A stretch of DNA of 64,000 nucleotides. Source: Pseudomonas sp. DY-1 (GTDB lineage Bacteria; Pseudomonadota; Gammaproteobacteria; Pseudomonadales; Pseudomonadaceae). Below, piece after piece: positions 42,763 to 57,886 of this stretch. The position numbers and the translations under genes are program-made. Each line of letters opens with the position of its first letter. Position 1 is the first letter of the stretch. The stretch spans positions 5,060,001 through 5,124,000 of the forward strand of contig NZ_CP032616.1 in NCBI RefSeq assembly GCF_003626975.1, given 5' to 3'. The notes beneath the pieces were generated by a model. That model saw only the letters and a program-made list of their open reading frames with translations, was not told the origin of the DNA and made no database searches.

Positions 42763-43890
42763 ATGGCTAAACGTGACTTTTACGAGATCCTTGGTGTCGA
42801 GCGTGGCGCCAGCGAGGCGGAGCTGAAGAAGGCTTATCGCCGTCTCGCCATGAAGTTCCACCCGGACCGCAATCCGGGCGACAAGGCTGCGGAGGAGCAG
42901 TTCAAGGAGGCCAACGAGGCCTACGAAGTTCTCTCCGATGCCAGCAAGCGCGCAGCGTATGACCAGTACGGCCACGCCGGTGTCGATCCGCAGATGGGCG
43001 CAGGCGCCGGTGCCGGTTTTGGTGGGGCCAGCTTCTCCGACATCTTCGGCGATGTGTTCAGTGACTTCTTCGGTGGTCAGCGTGGTGGCCAGCGTGGCGG
43101 TCCACAGCGTGGCAGCGACCTGCGCTACACCCTGGAACTGGATCTGGAAGAAGCGGTGCGTGGTACTACCGTGACCATCCGCGTGCCGACGCTGGTCAAT
43201 TGCAAGACCTGCGAAGGCTCTGGTGCCAAGAAGGGCACCAGTCCGGTCACCTGTACCACCTGCGGTGGTATCGGCCAGGTGCGCATGCAGCAGGGCTTCT
43301 TCTCGGTGCAGCAGACCTGCCCGCGCTGCCATGGCAGCGGCAAGATGATCAGCGACCCGTGTGGCAGTTGCCACGGCCAGGGGCGCGTGGAAGAACACAA
43401 GACCCTGTCGGTGAAAGTGCCTGCTGGCGTCGACACCGGTGACCGTATTCGTCTTTCCGGCGAAGGCGAGGCTGGTGCGCTTGGTGGGCCTTCCGGCGAC
43501 CTCTACGTGGTGGTCAACGTGCGCGAGCACCCGATCTTCCAGCGTGATGGCAAGCACCTCTACTGCGAGGTGCCGATCAGCTTCGCAGACGCAGCCTTGG
43601 GGGGCGAGCTCGAGGTGCCGACCCTGGATGGCCGGGTCAAACTGAAGATTCCGGAAGCGACCCAGACCGGCAAGCTGTTCCGTCTGCGCGGCAAGGGCGT
43701 AGCGCCGGTGCGTGGTGGAGGTGCTGGCGACCTGATGTGCCGGGTTGTGGTGGAAACGCCGGTCAACCTGGACAAGCGCCAGCGCGAGCTGCTCGATGAG
43801 TTCCGCAAGACGCTGCAGAGCGATGGCTCCCATTCGCCCAAGGCCAGTAGCTGGTTCGAGGGTATGAGGCGCTTCTTCGGCGATCTCTAA
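42763..43890 (+). CDS. dnaJ: Co-chaperone DnaJ (Hsp40)
   Basis: A 375-aa protein with a J domain (residues 5-70, with HPD in [11 protein letters not shown]), a Gly/Phe-rich linker, four CxxCxGxG zinc motifs ([32 protein letters not shown]), and the C-terminal substrate-binding domains. It stimulates DnaK ATPase and hands over substrates. Downstream of dnaK in the heat-shock cluster. Confidence 0.98.
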   Translation: MAKRDFYEILGVERGASEAELKKAYRRLAMKFHPDRNPGDKAAEEQFKEANEAYEVLSDASKRAAYDQYGHAGVDPQMGAGAGAGFGGASFSDIFGDVFSDFFGGQRGGQRGGPQRGSDLRYTLELDLEEAVRGTTVTIRVPTLVNCKTCEGSGAKKGTSPVTCTTCGGIGQVRMQQGFFSVQQTCPRCHGSGKMISDPCGSCHGQGRVEEHKTLSVKVPAGVDTGDRIRLSGEGEAGALGGPSGDLYVVVNVREHPIFQRDGKHLYCEVPISFADAALGGELEVPTLDGRVKLKIPEATQTGKLFRLRGKGVAPVRGGGAGDLMCRVVVETPVNLDKRQRELLDEFRKTLQSDGSHSPKASSWFEGMRRFFGDL

Positions 43891-43894
43891 CGAC

Positions 43895-44776
<882 letters not shown>

Positions 44777-44877
44777 GTCGCTAATCGGGATGTCTTTCGG
44801 GTGGACCGAAATGACGCATTCCTATAAACTGCAGCTTTAGTGTGTCCACTAAAAGTTACGCAGAAATGGCTCAGATA

Positions 44878-44917
44878 AAAAAGCGGGGTGACGGTAACAA
44901 CGTCATCCCGCTTTTTT
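44878..44917 (+). terminator. Terminator-like hairpin upstream of carA
   Basis: AAAAAAGCGGGGTGACG-GTAACAA-CGTCATCCCGCTTTTTT: a 13-bp stem with one mismatched step and a T6 tract. It may end dapB transcripts or act as an attenuator, since the carA start is only 43 nt further on. Confidence 0.75.
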
Positions 44918-44959
44918 ACAACCTGCGTTTGCTTCAGCCTTGATCTACGGGAGGTCTTC

Positions 44960-46096
44960 TTGATTAAGCCAGCCATACTCGCGCTTGCCGACGGCAGCAT
45001 TTTTCGCGGCGAAGCCATTGGGGCCGATGGCCATACCATCGGCGAGGTAGTGTTCAACACTGCCATGACCGGCTATCAGGAAATCCTTACCGATCCTTCC
45101 TATGCCCAGCAAATCGTTACCCTGACCTATCCGCACATCGGCAACACCGGCACCACGCCGGAAGACGCCGAGGCTGACCGTGTATGGGCCGCCGGCCTCA
45201 TCATCCGCGACCTGCCGCTGCTGGCCAGCAACTGGCGTAACAAGCAGTCGCTGCCGGATTACCTGAAAGAGAACGGTACCGTCGCCATTGCCGGCATCGA
45301 TACCCGCCGCCTGACCCGCATCCTGCGTGAAAAGGGCTCGCAGAACGGCTGCATCCTCGCTGGCGCCGACGCCACCGAAGAGAAAGCGCTGGAGCTGGCT
45401 CGCAGTTTCCCGGGCCTGAAAGGCATGGACTTGGCCAAGGTGGTGTCCTGCGAGGAACGCTATGAGTGGCGCTCCAGCGTGTGGAACCTGGAAACCGACA
45501 GCCATCCGGAAATCGCTGCCAGCGAGCTGCCTTACCACGTGGTGGCCTACGATTTCGGCGTCAAGCTGAACATCCTGCGAATGCTGGTAGCCCGTGGCTG
45601 CCGCCTGACCGTGGTGCCCGCGCAGACTCCGGCCAGCGAAGTTCTGGCGTTGAATCCGGACGGCATCTTCCTCTCCAACGGCCCTGGCGACCCCGAGCCG
45701 TGCGATTACGCCATCCAGGCAATTCGCGAGTTCCTCGATACCGAGATTCCGGTGTTCGGCATCTGCCTCGGCCACCAATTGCTGGCGCTGGCCTCCGGCG
45801 CCAAAACCGTGAAGATGGGCCATGGCCACCATGGCGCCAACCACCCGGTACAGGACCTGGACTCCAGCGTGGTGATGATCACCAGTCAGAACCACGGTTT
45901 CGCTGTAGACGAGTCGACCCTGCCGGCCAACCTGCGCGCAACCCACAAGTCGCTGTTCGACGGCACCCTGCAGGGCATCGAGCGCACCGACAAGGTCGCC
46001 TTCAGCTTCCAGGGTCACCCGGAAGCCAGCCCTGGTCCGCACGACGTGGCTCCGCTGTTCGACCGCTTCATCGCGGCGATGGCCGAGCGTCGCTGA
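44960..46096 (+). CDS. carA: Carbamoyl-phosphate synthase, small (glutaminase) subunit
   Basis: A 378-aa protein with an N-terminal CPSase small-chain domain and a class I glutamine amidotransferase domain (about 190-375): catalytic Cys in [13 protein letters not shown], and the His/Glu pair in [11 protein letters not shown]. It releases ammonia from glutamine for CarB; the product feeds arginine and pyrimidine synthesis. The start is TTG at 44960, preceded by GGGAGG; translated as Met, the N-terminus (M)[12 protein letters not shown] matches the family. A LysE-family gene separates it from carB. Confidence 0.97.
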   Translation: MIKPAILALADGSIFRGEAIGADGHTIGEVVFNTAMTGYQEILTDPSYAQQIVTLTYPHIGNTGTTPEDAEADRVWAAGLIIRDLPLLASNWRNKQSLPDYLKENGTVAIAGIDTRRLTRILREKGSQNGCILAGADATEEKALELARSFPGLKGMDLAKVVSCEERYEWRSSVWNLETDSHPEIAASELPYHVVAYDFGVKLNILRMLVARGCRLTVVPAQTPASEVLALNPDGIFLSNGPGDPEPCDYAIQAIREFLDTEIPVFGICLGHQLLALASGAKTVKMGHGHHGANHPVQDLDSSVVMITSQNHGFAVDESTLPANLRATHKSLFDGTLQGIERTDKVAFSFQGHPEASPGPHDVAPLFDRFIAAMAERR

Positions 46097-46118
46097 GACC
46101 GTTGAGGGGCTTGCGAAG

Positions 46119-46772
46119 ATGATGCCGACCCTGGGGATCACCGACCTCTGGACCTACGTCCTGGGGACGCTGTTCATCGTCCTGCTGCCTGGGCCGAACT
46201 CGCTGTTCGTGCTCGCTACTGCCGCCCAGCGCGGCGTGGCCGCCGGCTACCGGGCGGCCAGTGCGGTGTTCCTCGGCGATGCGATCCTCATGCTGCTGTC
46301 GGCACTGGGAATCGCCTCGCTGCTCAAGGCCGAACCGATGCTGTTCCTCGGCCTGAAGTACGTCGGCGCCGCCTACCTGTTCTACCTGGGCGTCGGCATG
46401 CTCCGGGGTGGCTGGCAGAAGTTGCGCCAGCCGATCGAGCAAGCCGCTCCGGCGAAGGACATGGACGTCAACCAGCCGTTCCGCAAGGCGCTGCTGCTGA
46501 GCTTGTCCAACCCCAAGGCGATCCTCTTCTTTGTGTCCTTCTTCATCCAGTTCGTCGATCCGGGATACGCCTACCCCGGAGTGTCGTTCCTGGTGCTGGG
46601 CGCAATCCTCGAAGTCATCAGCGCCCTGTACTTGAGTTTCCTGATTTTCTCCGGTGTACGCCTGGCGGCCTGGTTCCGTCGGCGGCAACGGCTGGCTGCC
46701 GGCGCCTCGAGCGGCGTCGGCGCCCTGTTCGTCGGCTTTGGCGTGAAGCTGGCGACCGCAACCCTGTCCTGA
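46119..46772 (+). CDS. LysE family amino-acid exporter (LeuE-like)
   Basis: A 217-aa protein with six hydrophobic helices and the LysE/RhtB family signature ([19 protein letters not shown] near residues 20-38, [32 protein letters not shown]). It is most like leucine exporters (LeuE). It sits between carA and carB, 22 nt after carA and 19 nt before carB, a position I also recall from P. aeruginosa, so it must share their transcript. The substrate is not established; a link to arginine or precursor balance is guesswork. Confidence 0.85.
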   Translation: MMPTLGITDLWTYVLGTLFIVLLPGPNSLFVLATAAQRGVAAGYRAASAVFLGDAILMLLSALGIASLLKAEPMLFLGLKYVGAAYLFYLGVGMLRGGWQKLRQPIEQAAPAKDMDVNQPFRKALLLSLSNPKAILFFVSFFIQFVDPGYAYPGVSFLVLGAILEVISALYLSFLIFSGVRLAAWFRRRQRLAAGASSGVGALFVGFGVKLATATLS

Positions 46773-46791
46773 TTATTGCAACGAGAGTCCC

Positions 46792-50009
<3,218 letters not shown>

Positions 50010-50013
<4 letters not shown>

Positions 50014-50486
50014 ATAAGTACCCCATGACTGTCCAGGGCGCTCGCGCCCTGGAAGAGGAGCTGGCTCATCTGACCAAAGTAATGCGCCCGCAACTGAGTC
50101 AAGCCATCGGCGAAGCGCGTGAACTGGGTGATCTCAAGGAAAACGCTGAATATCATGCGGCGCGCGAGCAGCAGGGCATGGTCGAGGCGCGTATCCGTGA
50201 TATCGAAGGCCGTCTGCAGAATTCGGTGGTTATCGATGTCACCAGCATCGCCCATACCGGCAAGGTGATTTTCGGCACCACGGTGGATATTGCCAACGTC
50301 GAAACCGACGAAGCCGTTACCTACCAGATCGTTGGTGACGACGAAGCCGACATTAAGAAAGGCAAACTGTCGGTGAGCTCTCCCATCGCTCGCGCCCTGG
50401 TGGGTAAGGAAGAAGGGGACGTGGTGACCGTCAAGACTCCGAGCGGTATCGTCGAGTACGAGATTGTCGAAGTCCGTCACGTCTAA
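50010..50486 (+). CDS. greA: Transcription elongation factor GreA
   Basis: A 158-aa protein: an N-terminal coiled coil (residues 8-75, [36 protein letters not shown] with the acidic DLKENAEY tip) and an FKBP-like C-terminal domain ([23 protein letters not shown]). It rescues backtracked RNA polymerase by stimulating transcript cleavage. Its ATG overlaps the carB stop, so it is coupled to carbamoyl-phosphate synthesis genes. Confidence 0.97.
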
Positions 50487-50904
50487 GCGTTTCCGGGCCG
50501 GCGCCATTGCCTGGCAGTTGGCCCAGACTTTCTGGGTTGGTGGCCTCTGGCTGCTGCACTTCGTCATGCTTCCGGCGCTCGGCCAGATTGGTCTTGCGCC
50601 AATGCTGGTCGATGAAGTGGCGGCTGGTCTGCGCCCCCTGCTTGTAGCCTTTGCCGGATTTTGCGCGTTGCTCCAGGCCCTGCTGCTGATTCAGCATGCG
50701 GGGCTTGCGCGTCTCTGGCGTGATGCCCGCGCGCAATTGCTCGCAGCTGTACTGGCTCTGGTAGCGGTGTTTCTGCTCGTGCGCTTCTGGAGGCCGGAGG
50801 CGGCTTACTGGCTGAACTTCAGCTATTTGTCGCTGGCCTTCTGCGGCCTGCTGCTGGTAATCCAGCCTTTGCCAGTGAAGATGGCGGAGGACCGGGCGCG
50901 CTGA
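50464..50904 (+). CDS. DUF4149 (TMEM205-like) membrane protein
   Basis: A 146-aa protein with four membrane helices and the family-typical first helix ([28 protein letters not shown]). The function is unknown. No ATG lies at the right place; the likely start is the TTG at 50464, inside the last 23 nt of greA in another frame, so it should be translationally coupled to greA. It converges on yhbY. Confidence 0.75.
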   Translation: MSKSVTSKRFRAGAIAWQLAQTFWVGGLWLLHFVMLPALGQIGLAPMLVDEVAAGLRPLLVAFAGFCALLQALLLIQHAGLARLWRDARAQLLAAVLALVAVFLLVRFWRPEAAYWLNFSYLSLAFCGLLLVIQPLPVKMAEDRAR

Positions 50905-50926
50905 GCGCGCGCCCTTGGTGAGGGAA

Positions 50927-51241
50927 TCAGAGCCCGCTGAAGCGGCTGATGTTGGAGAGGTTGCGGTTCGGCTTGGGGTTGCGGCGATAGACCAACGCCA
51001 TCTTGCCGATGACCTGGACCAGTTCGCAGTTACCGGCGGCGCAGAGCTCGTCGATCAGGGCACGGCGGTCATCACGCTCAGTGATGCGGAACTGAACCTT
51101 GATCAACTCATGATCGTTCAGCGCGCGCTCCAGTTCGGCCAGCACACCTTCGGTCAGACCGTTTTCGGCCACCGTCAATACCGGTTTCAGGTGATGACCG
51201 ATAGATTTGTATTGCTTCTTGTGCTCCTGTGAGAGCGCCAT
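50927..51241 (-). CDS. yhbY: CRM-domain RNA-binding protein YhbY (ribosome assembly)
   Basis: A 104-aa protein consisting of one CRM domain: HKKQYKSIGHHLKPVLTV, ENGLTEGVLAELERALNDHELIKV and the loop GKMALVYRRN. YhbY associates with pre-50S particles. AGGGG lies 7 nt before the ATG at 51241. It is divergent from rlmE, 76 nt apart, an arrangement found throughout the gammaproteobacteria. Confidence 0.93.
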   Translation of the reverse strand: MALSQEHKKQYKSIGHHLKPVLTVAENGLTEGVLAELERALNDHELIKVQFRITERDDRRALIDELCAAGNCELVQVIGKMALVYRRNPKPNRNLSNISRFSGL

Positions 51242-51317
51242 AATCAAACCCCTGCGAAAAAAGGCTGCTAGTTTACCCGAGTGATTCCGGGGCGCACAGC
51301 CGAACACGAGGTATCCC

Positions 51318-51941
51318 GTGGCCCGTTCCAAGAGTAGCCAGCGATGGCTGCAAAGACATATCGACGACCCGTACGTCAAAATGGCTCAGAAGGACGGTTA
51401 TCGTTCCCGTGCCAGCTACAAATTGCTCGAAATCCAGGAAAAGGACCGCATCCTGCGGCCTGGCATGACAGTCGTTGACCTCGGTGCTGCGCCGGGCGGC
51501 TGGTCCCAGGTGACTAGCCGTGTGATAGGTGATCGCGGTCGATTGATCGCCTCCGACATCCTGGAGATGGATAGCATTCCTGATGTGACGTTTATTCAGG
51601 GCGACTTCACTGATGATGAAGTCTTCGCACGCATCCTCGAGGCGATCGGTGAAAACCCGGTAGACCTTGTGATTTCCGATATGGCCCCCAATATGAGTGG
51701 GGTAAGGGCTAGTGATCAGCCGCGTGCAATGCACCTCTGTGAGTTGGCGCTGGATCTGGCCGGCCGTGCTTTGCGCCCAGGTGGCGATTTTTTGATCAAG
51801 ATCTTCCAGGGCGAAGGTTTCGACGTCTACCACAAGCAGGTGCGCGAGATGTTCGACAAGGTGCAGATGCGCAAGCCGCTTTCGTCGCGTGACCGCTCCC
51901 GGGAGCAATACCTGCTCGCGCGTGGCTTCCGTGGGGAATAG
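51318..51941 (+). CDS. rlmE: 23S rRNA (uridine-2552 2'-O) methyltransferase
   Basis: A 207-aa protein of the FtsJ/RrmJ family. The SAM site is [13 protein letters not shown] (about residues 55-67), and the catalytic Lys-Asp-Lys-Glu set can be traced through [30 protein letters not shown] and the C-terminal region. It modifies U2552 in the A-loop of 50S subunits. The start is GTG at 51318 with GAGG upstream. ftsH follows after a 192-bp gap. Confidence 0.96.
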   Translation: MARSKSSQRWLQRHIDDPYVKMAQKDGYRSRASYKLLEIQEKDRILRPGMTVVDLGAAPGGWSQVTSRVIGDRGRLIASDILEMDSIPDVTFIQGDFTDDEVFARILEAIGENPVDLVISDMAPNMSGVRASDQPRAMHLCELALDLAGRALRPGGDFLIKIFQGEGFDVYHKQVREMFDKVQMRKPLSSRDRSREQYLLARGFRGE

Positions 51942-52133
51942 ACTGCAACGGGAACCTGACCAATCGGTTCCCCTCTGCAGGAGCTGGATATAGCAGGGAG
52001 GCCGCGAGGTCTCATAAAGGGTTACAGACGGCGCCTGCCAGGGGTAGGGGTTGTGTAGTAAGTTAGGCCGATTAATCACCAGCCGTCATGCGGGCTGCGC
52101 TCCAGGAAGGAGCCCGTTCCAGAGGGTAGCTAA

Positions 52134-54056
52134 TTGAACGATATGGCAAAAAATCTGATCCTGTGGCTAATCATCGCCGCCGTGCTAGTCACGGTGATGA
52201 ACAATTTCTCCAGCCCGAGCGAACCGCAGACGCTTAACTACTCGGAATTCATCGAGCAGGTTAAGGAAGGCAAGGTCGAGCGAGTAACCGTCGATGGCTT
52301 CGTCATCACCGGCAAGCGCAATGATGGCGAGCCCTTCAAGACCATTCGTCCGGCGATTCAGGACGGTGGCCTGATCGGCGACCTGATCGACAACAACGTG
52401 ATCATCGAAGGCAAGCAGCCTGAGCAGCAGAGCATCTGGACTCAACTGCTGGTAGCCAGTTTCCCGATTCTGGTGATCATTGCGGTCTTCATGTTCTTCA
52501 TGCGCCAGATGCAGGGCGGCGGCGGTGGTCGCGGCGGCCCGATGAGCTTTGGCAAGAGCAAGGCGCGCCTGCTCTCGGAAGATCAGGTCAAGACCACCTT
52601 CGCCGACGTCGCCGGTTGCGATGAAGCGAAGGAGGAAGTCAGCGAGCTGGTTGAGTTCCTGCGTGATCCTGGCAAGTTCCAGCGCCTGGGTGGCCGCATC
52701 CCGCGCGGCGTGCTGATGGTCGGCCCGCCCGGTACCGGCAAGACCCTGCTGGCCAAGGCCATCGCGGGTGAAGCAAAGGTTCCGTTCTTCACCATTTCCG
52801 GTTCCGACTTCGTCGAGATGTTCGTCGGTGTGGGTGCGTCTCGCGTCCGCGACATGTTCGATCAAGCCAAGAAACACGCCCCGTGCATTATCTTCATCGA
52901 CGAGATCGACGCTGTTGGTCGCCATCGTGGTGCCGGACTGGGTGGTGGTCACGACGAGCGTGAGCAGACTCTCAACCAGTTGCTGGTGGAGATGGATGGC
53001 TTCGAGATGAATGACGGCATCATCGTGATCGCCGCCACTAACCGTCCTGATGTGCTGGACCCGGCTCTGCTGCGTCCTGGCCGCTTCGACCGTCAGGTGG
53101 TCGTGGGCCTGCCGGATATCCGTGGGCGCGAGCAGATCCTCAAGGTGCATATGCGCAAGGTGCCCATGGGCGACGACGTAGATGCTGGCGTCATCGCGCG
53201 TGGTACCCCAGGTTTCTCCGGTGCGGACCTGGCCAACCTGGTCAACGAAGCCTCTCTGTTCGCCGCTCGCGTCAATAAGCGCCTCGTCGAAATGAAAGAG
53301 TTCGAATTGGCCAAGGACAAGATCATGATGGGCGCTGAGCGCAAGTCCATGGTGATGTCCGAGAAGGAAAAACTGAATACCGCGTTCCACGAGGCGGGCC
53401 ACGCCATCGTTGGGCGCCTGGTACCGGAGCATGATCCTGTCTACAAAGTGTCGATCATTCCGCGTGGGCGCGCTCTGGGCGTGACGATGTTCCTCCCCGA
53501 GGAAGATCGTTACAGCCTCTCCAAGCGCGCGCTGACCAGTCAGATTTGCTCACTGTTCGGCGGCCGGATCGCCGAAGAAATGACCCTCGGATTTGATGGT
53601 GTCACTACGGGGGCCTCTAACGACATCATGCGTGCCACTCAGATCGCTCGGAACATGGTCACCAAGTGGGGGCTGTCCGAAAAGCTAGGTCCGCTGATGT
53701 ACGCAGAGGAAGAGGGCGAGGTGTTCCTTGGTCGCAGCGCGGGTGCACAGCACGCGAATGTATCGGGTGAAACCGCCAAGCTGATCGACCAGGAAGTCCG
53801 TCGGATTATCGACGAGAGCTATACCACCGCGAAGAACCTTCTGACGGAGAATCGTGACAAGCTCGATGCCATGGCCGAAGCCTTGATGAAGTACGAAACC
53901 ATCGATTCCGAGCAGATCGACGACATCATGGCCGGTCGCACTGTGCGTGAACCCAAGGATTGGCAGGGTGGTTCCGGTACTTCTGGTACTCCCGCTCCCC
54001 GTGAGGAGACCAAGCGCCCTGAAACCCCCATCGGCGGGCCGGCTGGCGAACACTAA
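52134..54056 (+). CDS. ftsH: ATP-dependent zinc metalloprotease FtsH
   Basis: A 640-aa inner-membrane protease. Two N-terminal helices flank a small periplasmic domain (residues 7-125), followed by an AAA domain with Walker A GPPGTGKT, Walker B IIFIDEID and the second region of homology, and an M41 protease domain with HEAGH. The Gly-rich linker GGGGGRGGP joins membrane and AAA parts. It degrades membrane and regulatory proteins (e.g. RpoH, LpxC in E. coli). The start is taken as TTG 52134, which has GAGGG at good spacing; the ATG at 52143 is the alternative, 3 residues shorter. Confidence 0.97.
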   Translation: MNDMAKNLILWLIIAAVLVTVMNNFSSPSEPQTLNYSEFIEQVKEGKVERVTVDGFVITGKRNDGEPFKTIRPAIQDGGLIGDLIDNNVIIEGKQPEQQSIWTQLLVASFPILVIIAVFMFFMRQMQGGGGGRGGPMSFGKSKARLLSEDQVKTTFADVAGCDEAKEEVSELVEFLRDPGKFQRLGGRIPRGVLMVGPPGTGKTLLAKAIAGEAKVPFFTISGSDFVEMFVGVGASRVRDMFDQAKKHAPCIIFIDEIDAVGRHRGAGLGGGHDEREQTLNQLLVEMDGFEMNDGIIVIAATNRPDVLDPALLRPGRFDRQVVVGLPDIRGREQILKVHMRKVPMGDDVDAGVIARGTPGFSGADLANLVNEASLFAARVNKRLVEMKEFELAKDKIMMGAERKSMVMSEKEKLNTAFHEAGHAIVGRLVPEHDPVYKVSIIPRGRALGVTMFLPEEDRYSLSKRALTSQICSLFGGRIAEEMTLGFDGVTTGASNDIMRATQIARNMVTKWGLSEKLGPLMYAEEEGEVFLGRSAGAQHANVSGETAKLIDQEVRRIIDESYTTAKNLLTENRDKLDAMAEALMKYETIDSEQIDDIMAGRTVREPKDWQGGSGTSGTPAPREETKRPETPIGGPAGEH

Positions 54057-54065
54057 GGCCTGTAG

Positions 54066-54917
54066 ATGAAGTCAGTGCAGTGCCCGACCCGGTTGCCTTG
54101 CGGCAGCCGGGTTCTTGATTTGGCCCAGCCGCATGTCATGGGCATCCTAAATGTCACTCCAGATTCCTTCTCCGATGGCGGTCGTTTCAATGCGCGTGAT
54201 GCGGCGTTGCGCCATGCCGAGGAAATGGTCGCTGCCGGCGCGACCCTGATCGATGTCGGCGGCGAGTCGACTCGCCCCGGGGCACGACCTGTGTCCCCAA
54301 CCGAGGAGCTTGAGCGCGTAGCCCCCGTGGTCGAGGTCATCGCCCGCGAACTGGATGTGGTCATCTCTCTGGATACGTCCACTCCCGCGGTGATCCGTGA
54401 AGGTGCTCGCCTCGGCGCCGGCATGATCAATGATGTGCGCTCCTTGCGCCGTGACGGCGCGCTGGACGCCGCCGCAGACACCGGTCTGGCGGTCTGTCTG
54501 ATGCACATGCTCGGCGAGCCGGGCACCATGCAGCAGGATCCGCATTATGGCGATGTTGTTCGCGAAGTCGGCGAGTTCCTTTCCGAGCGCGTACGGGCAT
54601 GCGTGGTTGCGGGCATCTCGGAGGATCGGATAGTCCTGGATCCAGGCTTCGGCTTCGCCAAGACGTTGGCGCACAACCTCAGTCTGTTCAAGCATCTGGA
54701 GGTCCTGCATGAGCTCGGGCGCCCGTTGCTGGTTGGCGTTTCGCGCAAAAGCATGATTGGTCAGACGCTGGGGCGAGAAGTTCAGCAACGTCTCCCGGGC
54801 AGCCTCGCCTTGGCCGCCCTCGCCGTGGCCAAGGGTGCGCGCATCGTGCGCGTACACGATGTCGCGGAGACCGTTGACGCAGTACGCATGATAGCCGCGG
54901 TACAAGCGGCGGAATAA
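54066..54917 (+). CDS. folP: Dihydropteroate synthase
   Basis: A 283-aa TIM-barrel enzyme. Landmarks are VMGILNVTPDSFSDGGRF (pterin/phosphate loop), IDVGGESTRPGA, the VISLDTSTPAVI strand, DPGFGFAKT and VGVSRKSMIG. It joins p-aminobenzoate to hydroxymethyl-dihydropterin diphosphate in folate synthesis and is the sulfonamide target. It starts 9 nt after ftsH and is 18 nt before glmM, so all three are one transcript. Confidence 0.97.
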   Translation: MKSVQCPTRLPCGSRVLDLAQPHVMGILNVTPDSFSDGGRFNARDAALRHAEEMVAAGATLIDVGGESTRPGARPVSPTEELERVAPVVEVIARELDVVISLDTSTPAVIREGARLGAGMINDVRSLRRDGALDAAADTGLAVCLMHMLGEPGTMQQDPHYGDVVREVGEFLSERVRACVVAGISEDRIVLDPGFGFAKTLAHNLSLFKHLEVLHELGRPLLVGVSRKSMIGQTLGREVQQRLPGSLALAALAVAKGARIVRVHDVAETVDAVRMIAAVQAAE

Positions 54918-54935
54918 GACAATACGGAGCACCTA

Positions 54936-56276
54936 ATGAGCAGAAAGTATTTTGGCACCGACGGTATTCGTGGCCACGTCGGGCAGTTCCCGATTACTCC
55001 GGAATTCATGCTCAAGCTTGGCTGGGCCGCCGGTATGGCGTTCCGCAAGCAGGGTAAGTGCCGCATCCTGATCGGCAAGGACACTCGGATTTCCGGCTAC
55101 ATGTTCGAGTCCGCTCTCGAGGCCGGCCTGCTGGCTGCCGGCGCGGATGTGATGCTCCTCGGTCCCATGCCGACTCCAGCTATCGCCTACCTGACCCGCA
55201 CCTTCCTGGCGGATGCGGGCATTGTCATCAGTGCCTCGCACAACCCGCATCACGACAATGGCATCAAGTTCTTCTCGGGCAAGGGGACCAAGCTCTCGGA
55301 TGAAGTTGAGTTGATGATCGAGGAGTTGCTTGACCAGCCGATGACCGTGGTGGACTCGGCTCAATTGGGCAAGGTATCCCGCATCAACGACGCCGCCGGC
55401 CGCTACATCGAATTCTGCAAGAGCACTACCCCGATCAGTACCGATTTTGCTGGCCTAAAGATGGTGGTGGATTGCGCTCATGGTGCTACGTATAAGGTCG
55501 CACCCAACGTGTTTCGCGAACTGGGAGCACAAGTCAGCGTGCTGGCCGCGCAGCCCAACGGTCTCAATATCAATGACGATTGCGGTTCCACTCATATGGC
55601 CAGCCTGCAGGCGGCGGTCGTCGAGCAGAATGCGGACATCGGTATTGCCTTCGATGGAGATGGCGACCGCGTCCTGATGGTCGATCACACTGGTGCGGTA
55701 GTCGATGGCGACGAACTGATCTATCTGATCGCCCGTGACCTGCATGCCCGAGACAGGCTGAACGGGGGGGTCGTCGGTACCCTGATGAGCAACCTGGGCC
55801 TTGAACTGGCCTTCAAGGAGCTCGAGATTCCATTCGTACGTGCCAAAGTTGGCGATCGCTACGTGATGAGTGAACTGCAGGCCAATGGCTGGACGCTGGG
55901 TGGCGAGAATTCCGGCCATATCGTCTGTAGCCATTTCACTACCACGGGTGACGCCATCGTTTCCGCCCTCCAGGTCCTGCTGGCTTTGCAGCGCAGCGGT
56001 CAATCTCTCGCCGAAGCTCGCCAGGGCATGCGCAAGTGCCCGCAGGTGCTGATCAACGTTCGCTACGCAGGCGGCGACGTGGATCCGGTCAACCATCCGG
56101 CCGTGAAGGATGCGTCTGCCCGCGTTACTACCCAGATGGCAGGGCGGGGGCGTGTGCTTCTGCGCAAGTCCGGTACCGAGCCGCTCGTGCGCGTGATGGT
56201 CGAGGGCGACGACGAAAAGCTGGTGCGCGGCTACGCCGAGGAACTGGCAAAAGTCGTGACAGAGGTATGTGCTTGA
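54936..56276 (+). CDS. glmM: Phosphoglucosamine mutase
   Basis: A 446-aa alpha-D-phosphohexomutase. The phosphoserine loop is [17 protein letters not shown] (active Ser near 102), the metal loop FDGDGDRV and the sugar loop GGENSGHIV; the C-terminal phosphate-binding [14 protein letters not shown] is present. It converts glucosamine-6-P to glucosamine-1-P for UDP-GlcNAc, feeding peptidoglycan and LPS. Conserved folP-glmM pairing. Confidence 0.97.
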   Translation: MSRKYFGTDGIRGHVGQFPITPEFMLKLGWAAGMAFRKQGKCRILIGKDTRISGYMFESALEAGLLAAGADVMLLGPMPTPAIAYLTRTFLADAGIVISASHNPHHDNGIKFFSGKGTKLSDEVELMIEELLDQPMTVVDSAQLGKVSRINDAAGRYIEFCKSTTPISTDFAGLKMVVDCAHGATYKVAPNVFRELGAQVSVLAAQPNGLNINDDCGSTHMASLQAAVVEQNADIGIAFDGDGDRVLMVDHTGAVVDGDELIYLIARDLHARDRLNGGVVGTLMSNLGLELAFKELEIPFVRAKVGDRYVMSELQANGWTLGGENSGHIVCSHFTTTGDAIVSALQVLLALQRSGQSLAEARQGMRKCPQVLINVRYAGGDVDPVNHPAVKDASARVTTQMAGRGRVLLRKSGTEPLVRVMVEGDDEKLVRGYAEELAKVVTEVCA

Positions 56277-56341
56277 TTTCGCTTGCTTGTTGAAAATCTC
56301 TTGGGTAACATCTGCGCCCACTTTGATCGACGAGATAAAGC

Positions 56342-57097
56342 ATGCGCCGACCTCTGGTAGCCGGTAACTGGAAAATGCACGGTACCCGCGCCAGCGTCGC
56401 AGAGCTGATCAAAGGCTTGCGCCAATTGGCCTTGCCTGCTGGAGTCGAAGTCGCGGTAATGCCGCCCTGTCTGTACATCAATCAGGTCATTCAAGGCCTG
56501 GACGGCAAGTCGATTGTCGTAGGTGCTCAGAATTGTGCGGTGGAGCCGGTGCAGGGAGCCCTCACCGGAGAGATCGCGGCAAGCCAGTTGGCGGACGTGG
56601 GTTGCAGTCTGGTTCTGGTCGGTCATTCGGAGCGTCGCCTGATTTTGGGCGAAAGCGACGAAGTCGTGAGTCGCAAGTTCGCTGCTGCTCAATCCTGTGG
56701 TCTGATCCCGGTGCTGTGCGTCGGTGAAACTCGGGAGCAGCGCGAAGCCGGCAAGACGCTCGATGTTGTAGGGCGTCAGTTGGGTAGCGTGATCGAAGAG
56801 CTTGGTGTGGGCGCATTTGCGCAAGCGGTAATTGCCTATGAGCCGGTTTGGGCCATTGGTACGGGGCTGACAGCTTCGCCGCAGCAAGCGCAAGAGGTTC
56901 ATGCGGCGATTCGCTCGCAACTGTCGGCGGAGAATGCTGAGGTTGCTCGCGGCGTACGAATTCTGTACGGCGGCAGTGTGAAGGCGGCCAGTGCGGCCGA
57001 CTTGTTCGGCATGCCGGATATCGATGGGGGGCTGGTTGGTGGAGCCTCCCTGAATGCGGATGAGTTCGGTGCGATCTGTCGCGCCGCAGGAAGCTGA
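56342..57097 (+). CDS. tpiA: Triosephosphate isomerase
   Basis: A 251-aa TIM barrel: GNWKMHG (Asn-Lys), GHSERR (catalytic His), [10 protein letters not shown] (catalytic Glu) and YGGSVKAAS phosphate loop all present. It interconverts dihydroxyacetone phosphate and glyceraldehyde-3-P. It follows glmM after 65 nt and is 4 nt from secG. Confidence 0.98.
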   Translation: MRRPLVAGNWKMHGTRASVAELIKGLRQLALPAGVEVAVMPPCLYINQVIQGLDGKSIVVGAQNCAVEPVQGALTGEIAASQLADVGCSLVLVGHSERRLILGESDEVVSRKFAAAQSCGLIPVLCVGETREQREAGKTLDVVGRQLGSVIEELGVGAFAQAVIAYEPVWAIGTGLTASPQQAQEVHAAIRSQLSAENAEVARGVRILYGGSVKAASAADLFGMPDIDGGLVGGASLNADEFGAICRAAGS

Positions 57098-57101
57098 CGA
57101 G

Positions 57102-57485
57102 ATGCTGGAAACTGTCGTAATTGTGGTGCACTTGCTGGTCGCGCTGGGCGTTGTTGGTCTGGTGCTGGTTCAGCAGGGCAAGGGCGCGGATGCTGGTGCC
57201 TCTTTTGGCTCCGGTGCTTCGGCAACCGTATTCGGAAGCCAAGGTTCCGCTACCTTTTTGAGTCGAGTTACTGCTATACTCGCCGCGGTTTTTTTCATTA
57301 CCAGCCTGGGTTTAGCGTTCTTCGCTAAGGAAAAGGCTGAGGCGCTGAGCAATGTAGGTCTGCCAGATCCTGCGGCCCTCGAAGTTCAGCCCGCTAAGCC
57401 GGCAGCTGATGATGTGCCGGTGCTCGAAGAGCAGAAGCCAGCTACCCAGTCGGGTGATGTGCCGCAGGCTCCGGAGCAGAAGTAA
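57102..57485 (+). CDS. secG: Protein translocase subunit SecG
   Basis: A 127-aa protein with two membrane helices ([24 protein letters not shown] and [21 protein letters not shown]) separated by the Gly/Ser loop [18 protein letters not shown], the SecG pattern, and an acidic Pro/Ala-rich tail that is longer than in E. coli. It supports SecYEG-dependent export. It is directly followed by two tRNA genes. Confidence 0.95.
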   Translation: MLETVVIVVHLLVALGVVGLVLVQQGKGADAGASFGSGASATVFGSQGSATFLSRVTAILAAVFFITSLGLAFFAKEKAEALSNVGLPDPAALEVQPAKPAADDVPVLEEQKPATQSGDVPQAPEQK

Positions 57486-57495
57486 GGCAAGTTTT

Positions 57496-57581
57496 GCCGA
57501 GGTGGTGGAATTGGTAGACACGCTACCTTGAGGTGGTAGTGGCCATAGGCTGTAGGGGTTCGAGTCCCCTCCTCGGTACCA
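57496..57581 (+). tRNA. tRNA-Leu (GAG anticodon)
   Basis: An 86-nt class II tRNA with GCCGAGG/CCTCGGT acceptor stem (one G-U pair), anticodon loop TTGAGGT, a long variable arm, T arm GGGGTTCGAGTCCCC and an encoded CCA. It reads CUC/CUU leucine codons. It is 10 nt from the secG stop, so may be processed from the same transcript. Confidence 0.95.
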
Positions 57582-57588
57582 TACAAAG

Positions 57589-57622
57589 AGAAGGCCCGCA
57601 GTGATGCGGGCCTTCTTCTTCG
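57589..57622 (+). terminator. Terminator after tRNA-Leu
   Basis: GAAGGCCCGCA-GTGA-TGCGGGCCTTC stem (57590-57600 with 57605-57615) followed by TTCTTC. Confidence 0.85.
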
Positions 57623-57679
57623 CGGGATGTTCGGTTGACCACGCAAGGTGCTGGCCGTATACTCTCGCACCAGCTTTGA

Positions 57680-57756
<77 letters not shown>

Positions 57757-57765
57757 GTAGTCGCG

Positions 57766-57788
57766 AAGCCCCTTTTTAGGGGCTTTTT
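57766..57788 (+). terminator. Terminator 1 between tRNA-fMet and rimP
   Basis: AAGCCCC-TTTTTA-GGGGCTT with a TTT tail. Confidence 0.8.
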
Positions 57789-57832
57789 GCTAGCTGGACA
57801 GTTGGCCTCCGATCACAGATCAGGCGGTTTGA

Positions 57833-57861
57833 AGGGATGGGCGTTTCGCCCATTTTTTATT
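57833..57861 (+). terminator. Terminator 2 in the rimP leader
   Basis: ATGGGCG-TTT-CGCCCAT (stem 57838-57854) with a T tract (TTTTTTATTT), only about 30 nt upstream of the rimP GTG. NusA made by this operon could act on it. Confidence 0.75.
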
Positions 57862-57886
57862 TGCACAGCATGCGAGAGGCGATCAG

